A stretch of 47,785 nt of DNA from Trichomonas tenax. Its lineage: Eukaryota > Parabasalia > Trichomonadida > Trichomonadidae. Position 1 is the first letter of the stretch. Every line of letters begins with the position of its first letter. A program made the position numbers and the translations under genes. The notes beneath the pieces were generated by a model. It did no database searches, was not told where the DNA came from, and saw nothing but the letters and a program-made list of their open reading frames with translations. Of the stretch, positions 17,621 to 26,950 are shown piece by piece. Where the stretch lies: NCBI GenBank assembly GCA_023091735.1, contig JALKBU010000329.1, positions 1 through 47,785 of the forward strand. Reading direction: 5' to 3'.

Positions 17621-18925
17621 ATGTCTTCTTTGTTTGCTTTATTTAGGAATAAAGAATATTCAAACAATGATATCTGCTTCAAAACATATATTTCACAGCT
17701 CGGATACTTGAAGGACATCGATAATTACAGCGAATTTTTAACATTTGTTTCACAAAATCCAAGAGATCCAAAATCACAGGAAATTCCTGAAGAATTCAAA
17801 GAATTTTTACAAGAGCATAGAGCGCAATTTTGGTTTGATCAGCTTTTCAAAAAAATCGAAGAAGAAAATCCAAAAATCTCAGATCTTTTGAACTTTGAGC
17901 CAACAACCATCGATGAAAACAAGAGCAAGAAGGAAAGCACCGATAAAAACAAAGAAAACGAGAAAAACAAAATATCATATGGAATCATAATTAGTTTATT
18001 TAAATTTTACATAATTCCTTGCCAGCGTACATTTTTGAATCTTCTCAATGCTATCATGGCTATAAATTGCGAATATATCATGAAATTTATGGAAGATTTA
18101 CACATAAATTATAAAAATTACCTTAAACCCGAAATTGTTGATAAGTTCTTATTGCAATTCGCCCAAAAGTTCCTTTTGAAGGATGACACAGATGAAATGA
18201 AATACGGTATTTTAATTCTTCAAGAAGAAAAGAAAGAAGAGTTGTTACTTTCATATATTGAGTATATTTTAAATCTTCAAGAAGAAAAGAAGGAAGATTT
18301 ATCACTTTCAAGTGTTGAAAAAGCAATCAGAGAAAATGCAAAAAAGAAGATATCATTCTCCAAAAAATTAACAGATGAAGAGCTTTCCATTAAAGGTTCA
18401 AAATGCCTTAATCCTTACTACGTATACTACGGTCGCGCTAGGTATTACGAAAAGTTATATAAACAAAAAGAAAATCTTAGTGTTTTGACTCAAGTCATTA
18501 ACAATTATGTTTTAGCATACGAAAGCTTATCTTCAGCGGCCGAGAAACGCGAAAAACTTGGTATTTTGGCCCAAATTATTTCAAATGGATTCTTGAAAGA
18601 TTGGCTTAGATTAGTGATCAAGACAAACGGAGGATTGAAAGATTTGGAAGAGTGGATTCATTCTCTATTGGATACAAAAGACGATCTTATTGTTATATTA
18701 GAAGCATTAATTTATCCTGAAGAACATATAAAGAACTTGAATGAAAATGTTATCGAATCATTCAAAGACGAAATACTTCCATTTTACGTTAAGAGATATA
18801 TAATATCAGCTCTCCTTCTCAAAGGAATCGATCCTGAATTGTTTGATGATTTCGATCGCAATTTGATTCCTCAGGCAATATACAAGGATGCAGTCAAGAG
18901 CAAAAGCAAGTCTACCATTGCCTAA
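17621..18925 (+). CDS. Hypothetical helical protein (434 aa)
   Basis: I do not recognise a family. The protein is almost entirely alpha-helical by composition, with a charged Lys/Glu/Asn linker near 110-125. An internal 19-residue tandem duplication lies near 200-237: LQEEKKEELLLSYIEYILN is followed by LQEEKKEDLSLSSVEKA (DNA period 57 bp, with CTTCAAG at 18218 and 18275). The first 90 residues (including FKEFLQEHRAQFWFDQLF) faintly resemble an RGS- or LisH-like helical bundle, but not enough to name. No signal peptide or membrane helix. Four promoter words stand directly upstream. Confidence 0.75.
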   Translation: MSSLFALFRNKEYSNNDICFKTYISQLGYLKDIDNYSEFLTFVSQNPRDPKSQEIPEEFKEFLQEHRAQFWFDQLFKKIEEENPKISDLLNFEPTTIDENKSKKESTDKNKENEKNKISYGIIISLFKFYIIPCQRTFLNLLNAIMAINCEYIMKFMEDLHINYKNYLKPEIVDKFLLQFAQKFLLKDDTDEMKYGILILQEEKKEELLLSYIEYILNLQEEKKEDLSLSSVEKAIRENAKKKISFSKKLTDEELSIKGSKCLNPYYVYYGRARYYEKLYKQKENLSVLTQVINNYVLAYESLSSAAEKREKLGILAQIISNGFLKDWLRLVIKTNGGLKDLEEWIHSLLDTKDDLIVILEALIYPEEHIKNLNENVIESFKDEILPFYVKRYIISALLLKGIDPELFDDFDRNLIPQAIYKDAVKSKSKSTIA

Positions 18926-19060
18926 ATATAGAGTTATAGAATAAAAAATTGTTGATAATTTTATTAATAAAAAAAATTAACATGAAAATAAAAAATAATA
19001 ATTGAGCATTAGATAATCTCACTTTTTATATACAAATAACCTCCATAAAGTCGTTTTAAT

Positions 19061-19067
19061 TCATTTT
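19061..19067 (+). promoter_or_regulatory. Initiator-like TCATTTT before the 19082 gene
   Basis: TCATTTT lies 15-21 bases upstream of ATG 19082 and matches the trichomonad Inr consensus. Confidence 0.45.
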
Positions 19068-19081
19068 TTAATCTTGGTTTC

Positions 19082-19543
19082 ATGGATAACTCGATTGAAA
19101 TTTTATTACAGCAAATTATGGCAAAAGCACATGAAAGCCCAGATATGAGAAAGAAAGTCGAGCAGTCGCTTGAGTCATTACTACGACATTTACAAGATAT
19201 ATTTTTCGAAACAACGATAGAGCCTGTTTCTACTAAATCTGGTAATCAAAACGATGATAAAAAGCAAAATAAGTCATCAGATGCAAAGCCTGAACGCGAA
19301 AAAGCAAAATCATTTTTACATCAAATATCAGACAAATATGATCATAATCTTTCACAACCAGAACTCATTGATTTTGCTACAGCAATCGGTCCCAAACACG
19401 GAATCTTCATTACTCGAGATCAAAAAAGAAATAAAGTTTTACTTACGCTTTGGCTGAAAGATCATTATGACATATTCAAGGATGAACTAGCTGAGTTCAT
19501 TACTACGCTGAAGAGCAAACAATCAGAAAAATCTAATAATTAA
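19082..19543 (+). CDS. Hypothetical two-part protein (153 aa)
   Basis: Not recognised. An N-terminal helix (MDNSIEILLQQIMAKAHESP) and a Lys/Asp/Gln-rich linker (about 52-78) precede a compact, probably folded C-terminal segment (80-145: FLHQISDKYDHNLSQPELID ... KVLLTLWLKDHYDIFKDELA). No membrane or signal segment. An Initiator-like element just upstream and clean termination support a real gene. Confidence 0.6.
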   Translation: MDNSIEILLQQIMAKAHESPDMRKKVEQSLESLLRHLQDIFFETTIEPVSTKSGNQNDDKKQNKSSDAKPEREKAKSFLHQISDKYDHNLSQPELIDFATAIGPKHGIFITRDQKRNKVLLTLWLKDHYDIFKDELAEFITTLKSKQSEKSNN

Positions 19544-19850
19544 AGCAAAATCAAAAGCAAATTTATGATTCATACCACGATACTAGAATTTATCAATGAA
19601 TTATAGCTATTATAATCAGAATTCTTTATTGATCTCAAAATTTGAAATTTCATATTAGAGATTTGTTGCTTGGAATTGATACAACAGAGCTGCATTTTTG
19701 TCGCTTTTAATATTTTCAAAGCTTTGTTCACTTTCAACAAAATATATTTATAAAATCAAAAAAATCGAATCAATTTAAAATACGTGATTAGATGTTGATA
19801 AACGAGTGTTTACAAAACTATATTTTGTGAGTAACGTAATAAAATTTATT
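19544..19850. other. Intergenic, 307 bp
   Basis: AT-rich DNA between convergent genes. Nothing recognised. Confidence 0.5.
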
Positions 19851-20981
19851 TTATAATTCAGATGGTAATTTGTTTCTTGTCTTTGAGCTATCGACCTTCT
19901 TATCGACGTTAGCCTTCTGATAAGCAGCGCGCTCAGCATCCTGGAATGAGAAGAAGAATTCTTCAACCTTCTTCTCCTGCTCTTCAAGAGAATCTGTGAC
20001 AAGAATGTTATCCCAGATTGTTGGAGCCTTATCTATTGTGACATCGATACCGACATACATGAGGTTCTGTGGCTTACCGAAACCATAGTCTGGATTGTAG
20101 TCTGGGTTATCGATTTCACGAGCCTTCCAGTCACCGCGGAATGCTGGGTTCTTAATTTTCCTTGGCTTCCACTCAGAAACGAACTCTGGGTTAGGGATAA
20201 GAGGCTGTACCCACTTTCCGTTTCTCTTCTCATCCCAATCGTTTGGCTTCTTGACTGTCATATCTGGGATGAAGCGTGGAACATCCTTGTATGTATCCGG
20301 CGGCATATCATCGGGATCATCCATCTGGTCGTGATTCTCCCAATCGTGTGGCTTCACGTCGAATGGATCGGCGATCTTTGCCGGCTGGCAGTAGTTGAAG
20401 TCATCTTCGAGTTTGTTCTCGATATCGACGAAGTTGTCCTTCCTGATCTGATATGTCTGGTTTGCGAAGATAACGAGGGTATAAACGTGTGTGAGCTGGT
20501 CTCTGAATGCGAGGACTGGCTTTGTGGAAACGTACTCTGTGCGGTTGCGAACAATAATAGTTTCAAGGTGATAGCGGTCCCAGTCGTTGAAATCTGGACC
20601 AAATTGGATTTCGTAAGAGGATTTTGATGAGAATGTGTTTTGTCTGAATCTTTCACCGAAGAGTTTCATCTTTGTAGCACCAAGCTCAATTTTTGTTTCA
20701 CTTTTGACGTTGAATTGGAAAATTAAGTCCTTTCCCGATGTGTTGAAGACTTGGTTGAATTTAGATGAGATAATGTACTGACGATCATCATCGACAGCCA
20801 TCAATCCACGTTGTAATTTTCTGTTTACTGCATATGATCCTGCGCTGATCTGAAAGCGGCCGAGAGGCTTTCCAGTTTTTGGCTTAGGGCCCTTAACCCA
20901 GTGTTTTTCCCAGTCTTTGCTATCAAATGGCTCCCAAAAGTAAATTGTTGAGAATGCGAAAGTGATGAAAGCGAAAAACAT
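19851..20981 (-). CDS. Divergent calreticulin-like ER chaperone
   Basis: The 376-aa protein starts with a short hydrophobic signal peptide (FFAFITFAFSTIYF). It then follows the calreticulin order: lectin-like N-domain, P-domain repeats (ADPFDVKPHDWENHDQMDD, TVKKPNDWDEKRNGKWVQP), second-type repeats (NPEFVSEWKPRKIKNPAFRG, DNPDYNP), and the closing strand APTIWDNILVTDS. Calreticulin binds monoglucosylated glycoproteins and buffers ER calcium. Oddities: the CGGGYxKL lectin block reads LGATKMKLF, and the GPDICG partner reads GPDFND, so the N-domain disulfide is lost. The acidic calcium-storing C-domain is missing, and the protein ends KLPSEL rather than KDEL/HDEL. No C-terminal membrane helix, so it is not calnexin. 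Confidence 0.92.
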   Translation of the reverse strand: MFFAFITFAFSTIYFWEPFDSKDWEKHWVKGPKPKTGKPLGRFQISAGSYAVNRKLQRGLMAVDDDRQYIISSKFNQVFNTSGKDLIFQFNVKSETKIELGATKMKLFGERFRQNTFSSKSSYEIQFGPDFNDWDRYHLETIIVRNRTEYVSTKPVLAFRDQLTHVYTLVIFANQTYQIRKDNFVDIENKLEDDFNYCQPAKIADPFDVKPHDWENHDQMDDPDDMPPDTYKDVPRFIPDMTVKKPNDWDEKRNGKWVQPLIPNPEFVSEWKPRKIKNPAFRGDWKAREIDNPDYNPDYGFGKPQNLMYVGIDVTIDKAPTIWDNILVTDSLEEQEKKVEEFFFSFQDAERAAYQKANVDKKVDSSKTRNKLPSEL

Positions 20982-21624
20982 TGAATTCGGTCATAACGAT
21001 AGAAGTATTTCTTAGTTTATTTGGCAAAATAATTATTTACAAGTCAAAAATAAATTACATGTCAAAATTATGATTTACAATACAAAATATTATTTACAAA
21101 ACAAAAAATATATTTCTGCAACTTTTCGATTCTAAACTCATCTTTGCAATAAGGCAGTTAAGGAATGATATAATATGGGACAAAGTGACATATTATGATG
21201 AAGTTTCTGAGCAAAATTAGCAAATTTTAGATACAGATAGTGCAATTAAGAGGTTTTTTATTCTTTATTTATGAAATTCACACAACAGTGCTTGGTCCAT
21301 TGAGTTGTATGGTAAAAATTGCTTAAACTTTAACTTGCAATCAAATTATTAAATGTTATAAAAGATTCTATGATAAATGATGAAAAGGCCAATTCCTTGG
21401 GTCAGATGAAGTACAATGAAAAGCACTATTGAAAGACAATGTTATTGAATTCATTATGTAACACATATATGGGCAAAGATATGATAATACCACATGCCAC
21501 ACTCTTTAATTGGAGAACAGTACGTATAACTTGTTGTAATGAGAGTAAATTATTAAAATCGCAGATTTTGAAGTATTGAAATGTTTGTGATGATGACCTT
21601 TTGTAAGGCCTGGTTAATTAACAT
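20982..21624. other. Intergenic, 643 bp; upstream region of calreticulin
   Basis: Apart from the promoter words at 21035-21106, a TAACGATA at 20994-21001 lies 13 bp upstream of the calreticulin ATG. It resembles the Myb recognition element described in a T. vaginalis promoter. The distal part shows nothing recognisable. Confidence 0.5.
21035..21106 (-). promoter_or_regulatory. Four tandem promoter words upstream of calreticulin
   Basis: Read on the minus strand these are TTTTGACTTGTAAAT (21035-21049), TTTTGACATGTAATT (21053-21067), TTTTGTATTGTAAAT (21073-21087) and TTTTGTTTTGTAAAT (21092-21106). They are spaced 18-20 bp and oriented toward the gene, mirroring the array before 17621. Similarity to the consensus falls with distance from the gene. 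Confidence 0.65.
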
Positions 21625-22140
21625 CTACTTGTGATCAGTTAAGTCAACTGCGCTTTTTTCAAATTCTGTTTGCCTTAATGTTTCTTTAAGAGACTCCAAT
21701 TTCCTTCTGTTGTACTCAACTTCTTCAGCTGTAACTGGTTTATAATCAGGAATCTTTCTAGTGAGTATTTTCTTATATTCTTCATAATTTTCTTTTGTTT
21801 TCTCTATTTCGCTGTCGAGTTGATCAATATTGTCCTGTAGTTTCTTAATGACAATGTCATATGATTCCTTTGTCTGATTAATTCTTTCGGGTAATGCGTT
21901 AATGTAGTGTTTTCTCGTTTTTTCTATCAACTCCTGCCATGTGCCTGGGTCTGATTTTCCAGTTAACTCGATATCATTGAGTGTCGTTGTATTTACCAAA
22001 TTTTCAGCTTGAGTTTCTTTGATTTGAATGTTTTTCTTAGAACAAGCAATGGTTTCGTCGATGCAGGCAACATTTGTCACGGCAGTGGAGTACGCAACAT
22101 TCCATGCACGAATGTCAGCTTCCTTCGTATTGCCCTCCAT
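21625..22140 (-). CDS. Coiled-coil hypothetical protein (171 aa)
   Basis: Not recognised. Residues 1-60 are mixed and contain two Cys (VACIDETIACSKKN). Residues 70-165 form a long charged coiled coil (IKKLQDNIDQLDSEIEKTKE ... YNRRKLESLKETLRQTEFEK). No signal or membrane segment. ATG 22140 has ACACTTTTG upstream, and AAAAGTGTCA-type sequence at 22158-22168 echoes the TGACA words at other starts. A structural or cytoskeletal role is possible but not shown. Confidence 0.65.
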   Translation of the reverse strand: MEGNTKEADIRAWNVAYSTAVTNVACIDETIACSKKNIQIKETQAENLVNTTTLNDIELTGKSDPGTWQELIEKTRKHYINALPERINQTKESYDIVIKKLQDNIDQLDSEIEKTKENYEEYKKILTRKIPDYKPVTAEEVEYNRRKLESLKETLRQTEFEKSAVDLTDHK

Positions 22141-22894
22141 CGCTAAACGTATAATACAAAAGTGTCACCCCCTATTAAATTTTAAGAGATCTGGGATCCC
22201 AATTTATACATTATTTGAATTTGCGATAATATGTATAGATAATCATGCTTCAAAACTATTACAGCATAATGCCCAGCTGCTATAAAGTATGTTTTCATCA
22301 ATAGTTTCGTGACATATTGATGATATGCAATATCATCTTTTACTCCTCCAAACATAAATTATGTTTATTTCATACATCTAAGGGGGAAAATTAACCTTAT
22401 TATAACATGGAAACAGGTTTACAGTAATGATTGACCTAAATTTGTTATAGAGAGCGAGACGAATGCTGATTTGTTCATTTAGATTCACCTACAGCAGTGT
22501 TTTAATCATTGCAAAAAGTTGCATCCCGATATATCAATATCAATATTAATCGATCATTGCAAATGTATTTCTTCATCTATGTATAATGATTCTCTTTAAG
22601 ATCAGAGCATCTAAATTTTGATATAATGCAAATGTTATTTATACTCATGCACATTCAATTCAAATGAATAATACTCTATTAGGCATATCTTAATTGAAGG
22701 CGCATGATAAACTCCTATTCGAAGTTAACAAATAATTGTATGTGCTCAGCGAATTTATTATTACAACACTTGTTGATAAATCATAAAGAGGCACAGCAGT
22801 AAAATAATCTTGTGGAAGCGTTTTCCATCCTATTGGCAACCCATTTGTTATAAAATCCTGAACATGATATCAAAAAGTAATTTTTTTTTATAAA
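22141..22894. other. Intergenic, 754 bp
   Basis: AT-rich and without a recognisable gene or repeat. The part adjoining 22895 is the former promoter of the dead ankyrin gene. Confidence 0.5.
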
Positions 22895-24014
22895 ATGACT
22901 TCTTTCGATGATTTATTGTTCAAGAAAATCGGGGATATAGAAATTCCAGAGTGCTTTAGAGTTCCAAATGATGTGATGCGATCTCTTACACAAAATCAAC
23001 TGTAAAATGAGCAAATCCAAAAATTGTATTTCGAATTGTGTGAAAAACTGAAAGAAAATTCCATTACTCTTCTTACAATAGCGTCTATTATAGATGTTGC
23101 ATCGTTAAGGCGCCCAAAAAGCATTCTCGAATATTCAAATTTATACAAAATGTTTTATGATTATCAAAACTTTGTTTATTATCCTCGAAATGGAAATCTC
23201 CATATTATCCTAAACAGTTTAGGTTTCGATTTTGAAATGATAAATTATGATGAAAAAGTTTCTGATATTATTAACATTTATCCACCTGGAACAGTTTTTC
23301 ATTCAGTTGCATGAGACAAACTTGAAGAACTCCAAGCTAAGGCAATGATTGAGCCATTTGCCGTTGATCAAAAGTATAAAGGATTATCATCGATTGATAT
23401 TGCATGTAAATATGGATCAGAAAAATGTTCCGAATATCTCAAATTATTGAGGAGCAAAATTACTGAAGAAACATTTGCTCATGCCGTTGAAGGGGGTAAC
23501 AAAAGGATAATCATGTCATTATATAATGATGGCCATTCAATATCTGATGGAGATTTAGACAGAGCAATTGCTTATCACCATAATGATATTTTCAATTGGC
23601 TTCTGGAACAAAAAGGATCAATCAGAATTATGGATGCATCCGAGTGCTTTTTACATAATAATTTTGAAGCATTTATATTTCTATATGAAAATAGGAATGT
23701 GATTGATTTAGAATTAAGGTATGATCATCATTTCTGTATAGATTTTGGATCAATTAGCCACATTTTTTTTCATTTTTATGAAATGGAATCTATTGGTCAA
23801 ATTTTATCGTCATGGTGATATAGAATTTATCATTCACATTTGATCATAATTATGATGTTACATCAATCAGTCACATTTAATCATCTTTTTGATATAAAAT
23901 CATTCATTCACATTTGGGCATCATTATGATATAAATCTCCATTAACTATTGCGATTGAATATGGGTCTCTCAAAATGGTTCAATACTTTGTTGAGAATGG
24001 AGCTGATATCAATA
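22895..24014 (+). pseudogene. Ankyrin-protein pseudogene (two in-frame stops, repeat invasion)
   Basis: From ATG 22895 one frame reads MTSFDDLLFKKIGDIEIPEC, is cut by TAA (23003-23005), continues through FELCEKLKENSITLLTIASI, is cut by TGA (23312-23314), and runs to TGA 23816-23818. The C-terminal part contains ankyrin-like blocks (GLSSIDIACKYGSEKCSEYL; AHAVEGGNKRIIMSLYNDGH). A lone ankyrin remnant, SPLTIAIEYGSLKMVQYFVE, survives at 23936-24014 beyond a stretch of 37-bp minisatellite. The N-terminal region followed by ankyrin-like repeats matches the large trichomonad ankyrin families (DUF3447-like by pattern). The two stops are single-codon changes; the rest of the frame is intact. Confidence 0.75.
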
Positions 24015-24260
24015 TGACATTAATCCATTATTAACATTTGTTTCTCATTATAATATAGAATCAATCAGCTACATTTGATTATCATAATGTTATGGAATCA
24101 ATCAATCGTATTTTATTATCAATATGATATCAAATCAATCATTCTTATATAAAACCAATTTTTCAAATTTAATTATCATTATGGAATGAAATCAATTGGT
24201 CATATTTAGTTGCCATTATGATGTGCTTGTCCATTAATAGTTGCCATTGAGCATATTCAG
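23807..24260 (+). repeat. Degenerate 37-bp minisatellite
   Basis: Contiguous 37-bp units begin at 23807, 23844 and 23881, and a partial unit follows at 23918. After an ankyrin remnant the repeat resumes from about 24042 with two nearly intact 37-bp units, an irregular one and another 37-bp unit. The shared pattern is TCATTATGATATNGAATCAA then TCATTCACATTTGA. Units differ at many positions, so the array is old. 37 is not a multiple of three, so expansion would have destroyed any reading frame. Confidence 0.75.
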
Positions 24261-24370
24261 ATCTATGTATGTGCATTTCAAGATGGCTTTAGCAGTTATA
24301 TCAGAGTCCAATTTAATTTCTTCAGTGTTCTGCCTTGATGTTGTGTAAATATTGTTTGACTTGTCATAAA

Positions 24371-25399
24371 TCATTCATCTTGAGCATCCATTATACCTGA
24401 TATTTGGAACCTTGAAAATGCATCATCTTGAATATTGCTTATTTCGTTGAAAGGATCGAAAATGGAACCCTCATTAAATTCTATTGCAGGTGCACTTATT
24501 TGTTTCATATTTTCTTTCTTTTCGGGTGTTGTTCTCTTAGGATTGCGGAATATATCAGACACTTGCGGTTCAATTTGTCTATTTTCGTTTTGTCTCGCAT
24601 TTGCGTCTCTTAATAGACTTCGACGCATTTTACTTTTCTTTGGTGTTCTCTTTTCTACTTCAATCGAATTTTTAGACTCTTCGTTCGGATATTCAGGTGA
24701 AAATCTAACAGAAGAAGTTCGGTTTGACTCTGTTGAAGATGCGTTAACAATAAAATTTGATATAACAGAGTCATTTGTCACTTCGTTATCTGAAAAATTA
24801 TCGCGTGGATTTTCGAATGGATTTTGATAATTATCTGAGTCAAATTCGTATATGTTTGAGTGCGTTACAGACGCTGAATCAGATGCTTCAATTCCAACTG
24901 ATATTCGATTTTGATTAATTAGATTTTCTGTCGGATTTATGTCTGTAGTGAATGAATTGATTTGAAATGGAATTCTATCGTTGTTCCTATTGTTAGTTTT
25001 GAAGTTTTCCTTGAAATAAGGGTTATCAAATGCATTTAGATTTCCTGACCTGCAGCGAATCAATATTTCATCAGCATGTTGTGAAAGAAGCCTACTCCTT
25101 TCTTCGAGGGCTTCAAATCTTGATGCATTCTTTGAATAACGTTTTTGCGGCATTTTTGTTGGAGATAATTGCGATATGTTATGCTGAATAGCGAGCCTTT
25201 GTTCCATATCTTGTAATTTAGCGTTAAACTGTTCTATTATCGCTTTATTTTTGGATTGTTCATAAATTAATTCCGCTTTGAGTGCTTGATTCATCGATTT
25301 TAACTTGCTTTTCTCTTCTTGGAAGACCTGGTATTGCTCTTTTATCTTGTCTCGCAGTTTTTTGTTGTGAGCTCGCATTCGTTCAAGCTCATCATCCAT
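24371..25399 (-). CDS. N-terminal coiled-coil, disordered hypothetical protein (342 aa)
   Basis: Not recognised. Residues 1-75 are a strong coiled coil (MDDELERMRAHNKKLRDKIK ... FNAKLQDMEQRLAIQHN). The rest is Asn/Ser-rich and probably disordered, with a basic patch (KRTPKKSKMRRSLLRDANAR) and an acidic C-terminus. The ATG at 25399 is chosen because the codon before it is TTG and an Initiator-like TCATTTT lies 9-15 bases upstream on the minus strand. A cytoskeletal or centrosomal adaptor is possible but unproven. Confidence 0.65.
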   Translation of the reverse strand: MDDELERMRAHNKKLRDKIKEQYQVFQEEKSKLKSMNQALKAELIYEQSKNKAIIEQFNAKLQDMEQRLAIQHNISQLSPTKMPQKRYSKNASRFEALEERSRLLSQHADEILIRCRSGNLNAFDNPYFKENFKTNNRNNDRIPFQINSFTTDINPTENLINQNRISVGIEASDSASVTHSNIYEFDSDNYQNPFENPRDNFSDNEVTNDSVISNFIVNASSTESNRTSSVRFSPEYPNEESKNSIEVEKRTPKKSKMRRSLLRDANARQNENRQIEPQVSDIFRNPKRTTPEKKENMKQISAPAIEFNEGSIFDPFNEISNIQDDAFSRFQISGIMDAQDE

Positions 25400-25407
25400 C
25401 AAACAAC

Positions 25408-25414
25408 AAAATGA
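25408..25414 (-). promoter_or_regulatory. Initiator-like TCATTTT before the 25399 gene
   Basis: The complement reads TCATTTT, ending 8 bases before the ATG. It matches the trichomonad Inr consensus. Confidence 0.5.
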
Positions 25415-26171
25415 ACTTTAACATTCACATTTATAACCTCTGTGACCTGTAGTCACATTGTCTTGAAAATAAAATCATGAAAATTACACAAAATGGAAAA
25501 ATTTAAAAATGCAGGCGTGTGAATGTAAAATGAGCAATATAACAATGAGATATATCTTGGCCAGTTCATAGGGAATATGAACTAGAGCGACAATATCAAA
25601 ATAAATTAATTATTAGTAAAGTGTAAACTGAATTACCTTTGTTTGTAAAACTGAGGGATAAAACTTTGGCAACATTATAAGCGCCATCATGAAGCTCTAT
25701 AACTGAGAGGATTATCGAAAATAATTCTGATTTTTTTTTTTAAATTGAAACACCTTTATTATCTTCATTATATTGTGAATTTGGTTTCAATGTCATAAAT
25801 TGTATCCATTTCCCATTGATACATTTGCAAAGAAACATCTCAAATTCGATTTATGTTGTGATTTATGGTTTATAGTGTTATAAACAGTCTGGCCATCAAG
25901 TTGATACTGTTATACAATTTTTTGAATATGTGAAATATCTAGGGATGTTTTTTAAGAAGTTTATGAAAAGATTATCAAATAAATGTTGTTTTTATAATGA
26001 TTGGCAGGCGAATACACTACAAAACGCTATTTCGGTGAGAACTATATTCTAATTTTGCTATTTTTATTGCTCAAACAAGACACTTGTCATGAAAATAACA
26101 AAAAATGAAAAATCACATCAAAAATTGACAAGTAAATTGTCGAAAAGTCAAATGTAAAGTCATTCTTAACG
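25415..26171. other. Intergenic, 757 bp between divergent genes
   Basis: AT-rich. Near the right end AATTGACAAGTAAAT (26123-26137) and GTCAAATGTAAAG lie about 50 and 35 bp before the 26190 ATG: single promoter words of the same type as the four-copy arrays. Nothing else is recognised. Confidence 0.5.
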
Positions 26172-26178
26172 TCATTTT
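26172..26178 (+). promoter_or_regulatory. Initiator-like TCATTTT before the 26190 gene
   Basis: TCATTTT lies 12-18 bases upstream of ATG 26190 and matches the trichomonad Inr consensus. Confidence 0.5.
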
Positions 26179-26189
26179 TTGGAATCAAA

Positions 26190-26585
26190 ATGTCTGGATT
26201 TCTCTCAATCAGAGACTTAGGAGAAAACAATAACGATGAAAGGCCGAAGCCACCGTCAGTGAAGCTCGCTGAATATTGGAATGAGAGAGATAAGAAAAGC
26301 TCGACATGGTTTGTTTCACAGAAAATTGTAGACTCGGAACAAGACGCACTGAATAAGAAGATAGCAGAAAGGCAGGCTGATGTACAGTTTTTGATGCAAA
26401 AATCTACATATTACGCTAGAAATTCAGTTAGTTTTGCGATGGATGATTTGAGTTCTCAAAAATCATCAATAATCAACTCATCCCCTACAAAATCACATGT
26501 TAAAGGGCCATCCTCGTCACCTCTTCGTTCTCCCAATAATTCAACTTTTAATACTTCGAAATCGACACAACCATCAGGAATGTAA
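26190..26585 (+). CDS. Hypothetical Ser-rich protein (131 aa)
   Basis: Not recognised. A conserved-looking N-terminal part (FLSIRDLGENN ... VKLAEYWNERDKKSSTWFVS) is followed by a helix (residues 48-70) and a disordered tail with TP/SP sites (SSPTKSH, SPLRSPNN). Such SP/TP clusters are typical kinase target regions. The upstream promoter word and Initiator support expression. Confidence 0.65.
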   Translation: MSGFLSIRDLGENNNDERPKPPSVKLAEYWNERDKKSSTWFVSQKIVDSEQDALNKKIAERQADVQFLMQKSTYYARNSVSFAMDDLSSQKSSIINSSPTKSHVKGPSSSPLRSPNNSTFNTSKSTQPSGM

Positions 26586-26950
26586 TGCATTTCCATTTAT
26601 GCAGTATCAATTTCATCCATATTTGGTTCGGAATAACTTGATATTATTATCGTGTTTTATTAAAATTGTTCTTTTTTCCAATATCAATGCTAGAAATTAT
26701 ATATTATAACGAAGATAATCAAACACTACTTTGATTATCTTTATATCTAACAAATTTTTGGAATACTAATATTTTAGTATTTAACCTAAAGTTATATAAA
26801 ATAGAATTATAGACTACGAGGAGCTATATTATTTCCATAGTTTATCAAGATCAAACTCATAATCAAGTCCAGAAAAAAATTTAAAATTGTATTTTGACAT
26901 GTAACAAAATTGTTGACATGTAAATTTTATTTTCAGACGTTAATCGAAAA
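26586..26950. other. Intergenic, 365 bp
   Basis: AT-rich, ending in two promoter words (see 26892-26925). Nothing else is recognised. Confidence 0.5.
26892..26925 (+). promoter_or_regulatory. Two TTTTGACATGTAA words before the 26951 gene
   Basis: TTTTGACATGTAACA (26892-26906) and TTGACATGTAAAT (26913-26925) are same-strand, 20 bp apart, and end 25 bp before the ATG. They are almost identical to the core copies before 17621 and 20981. Confidence 0.6.
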
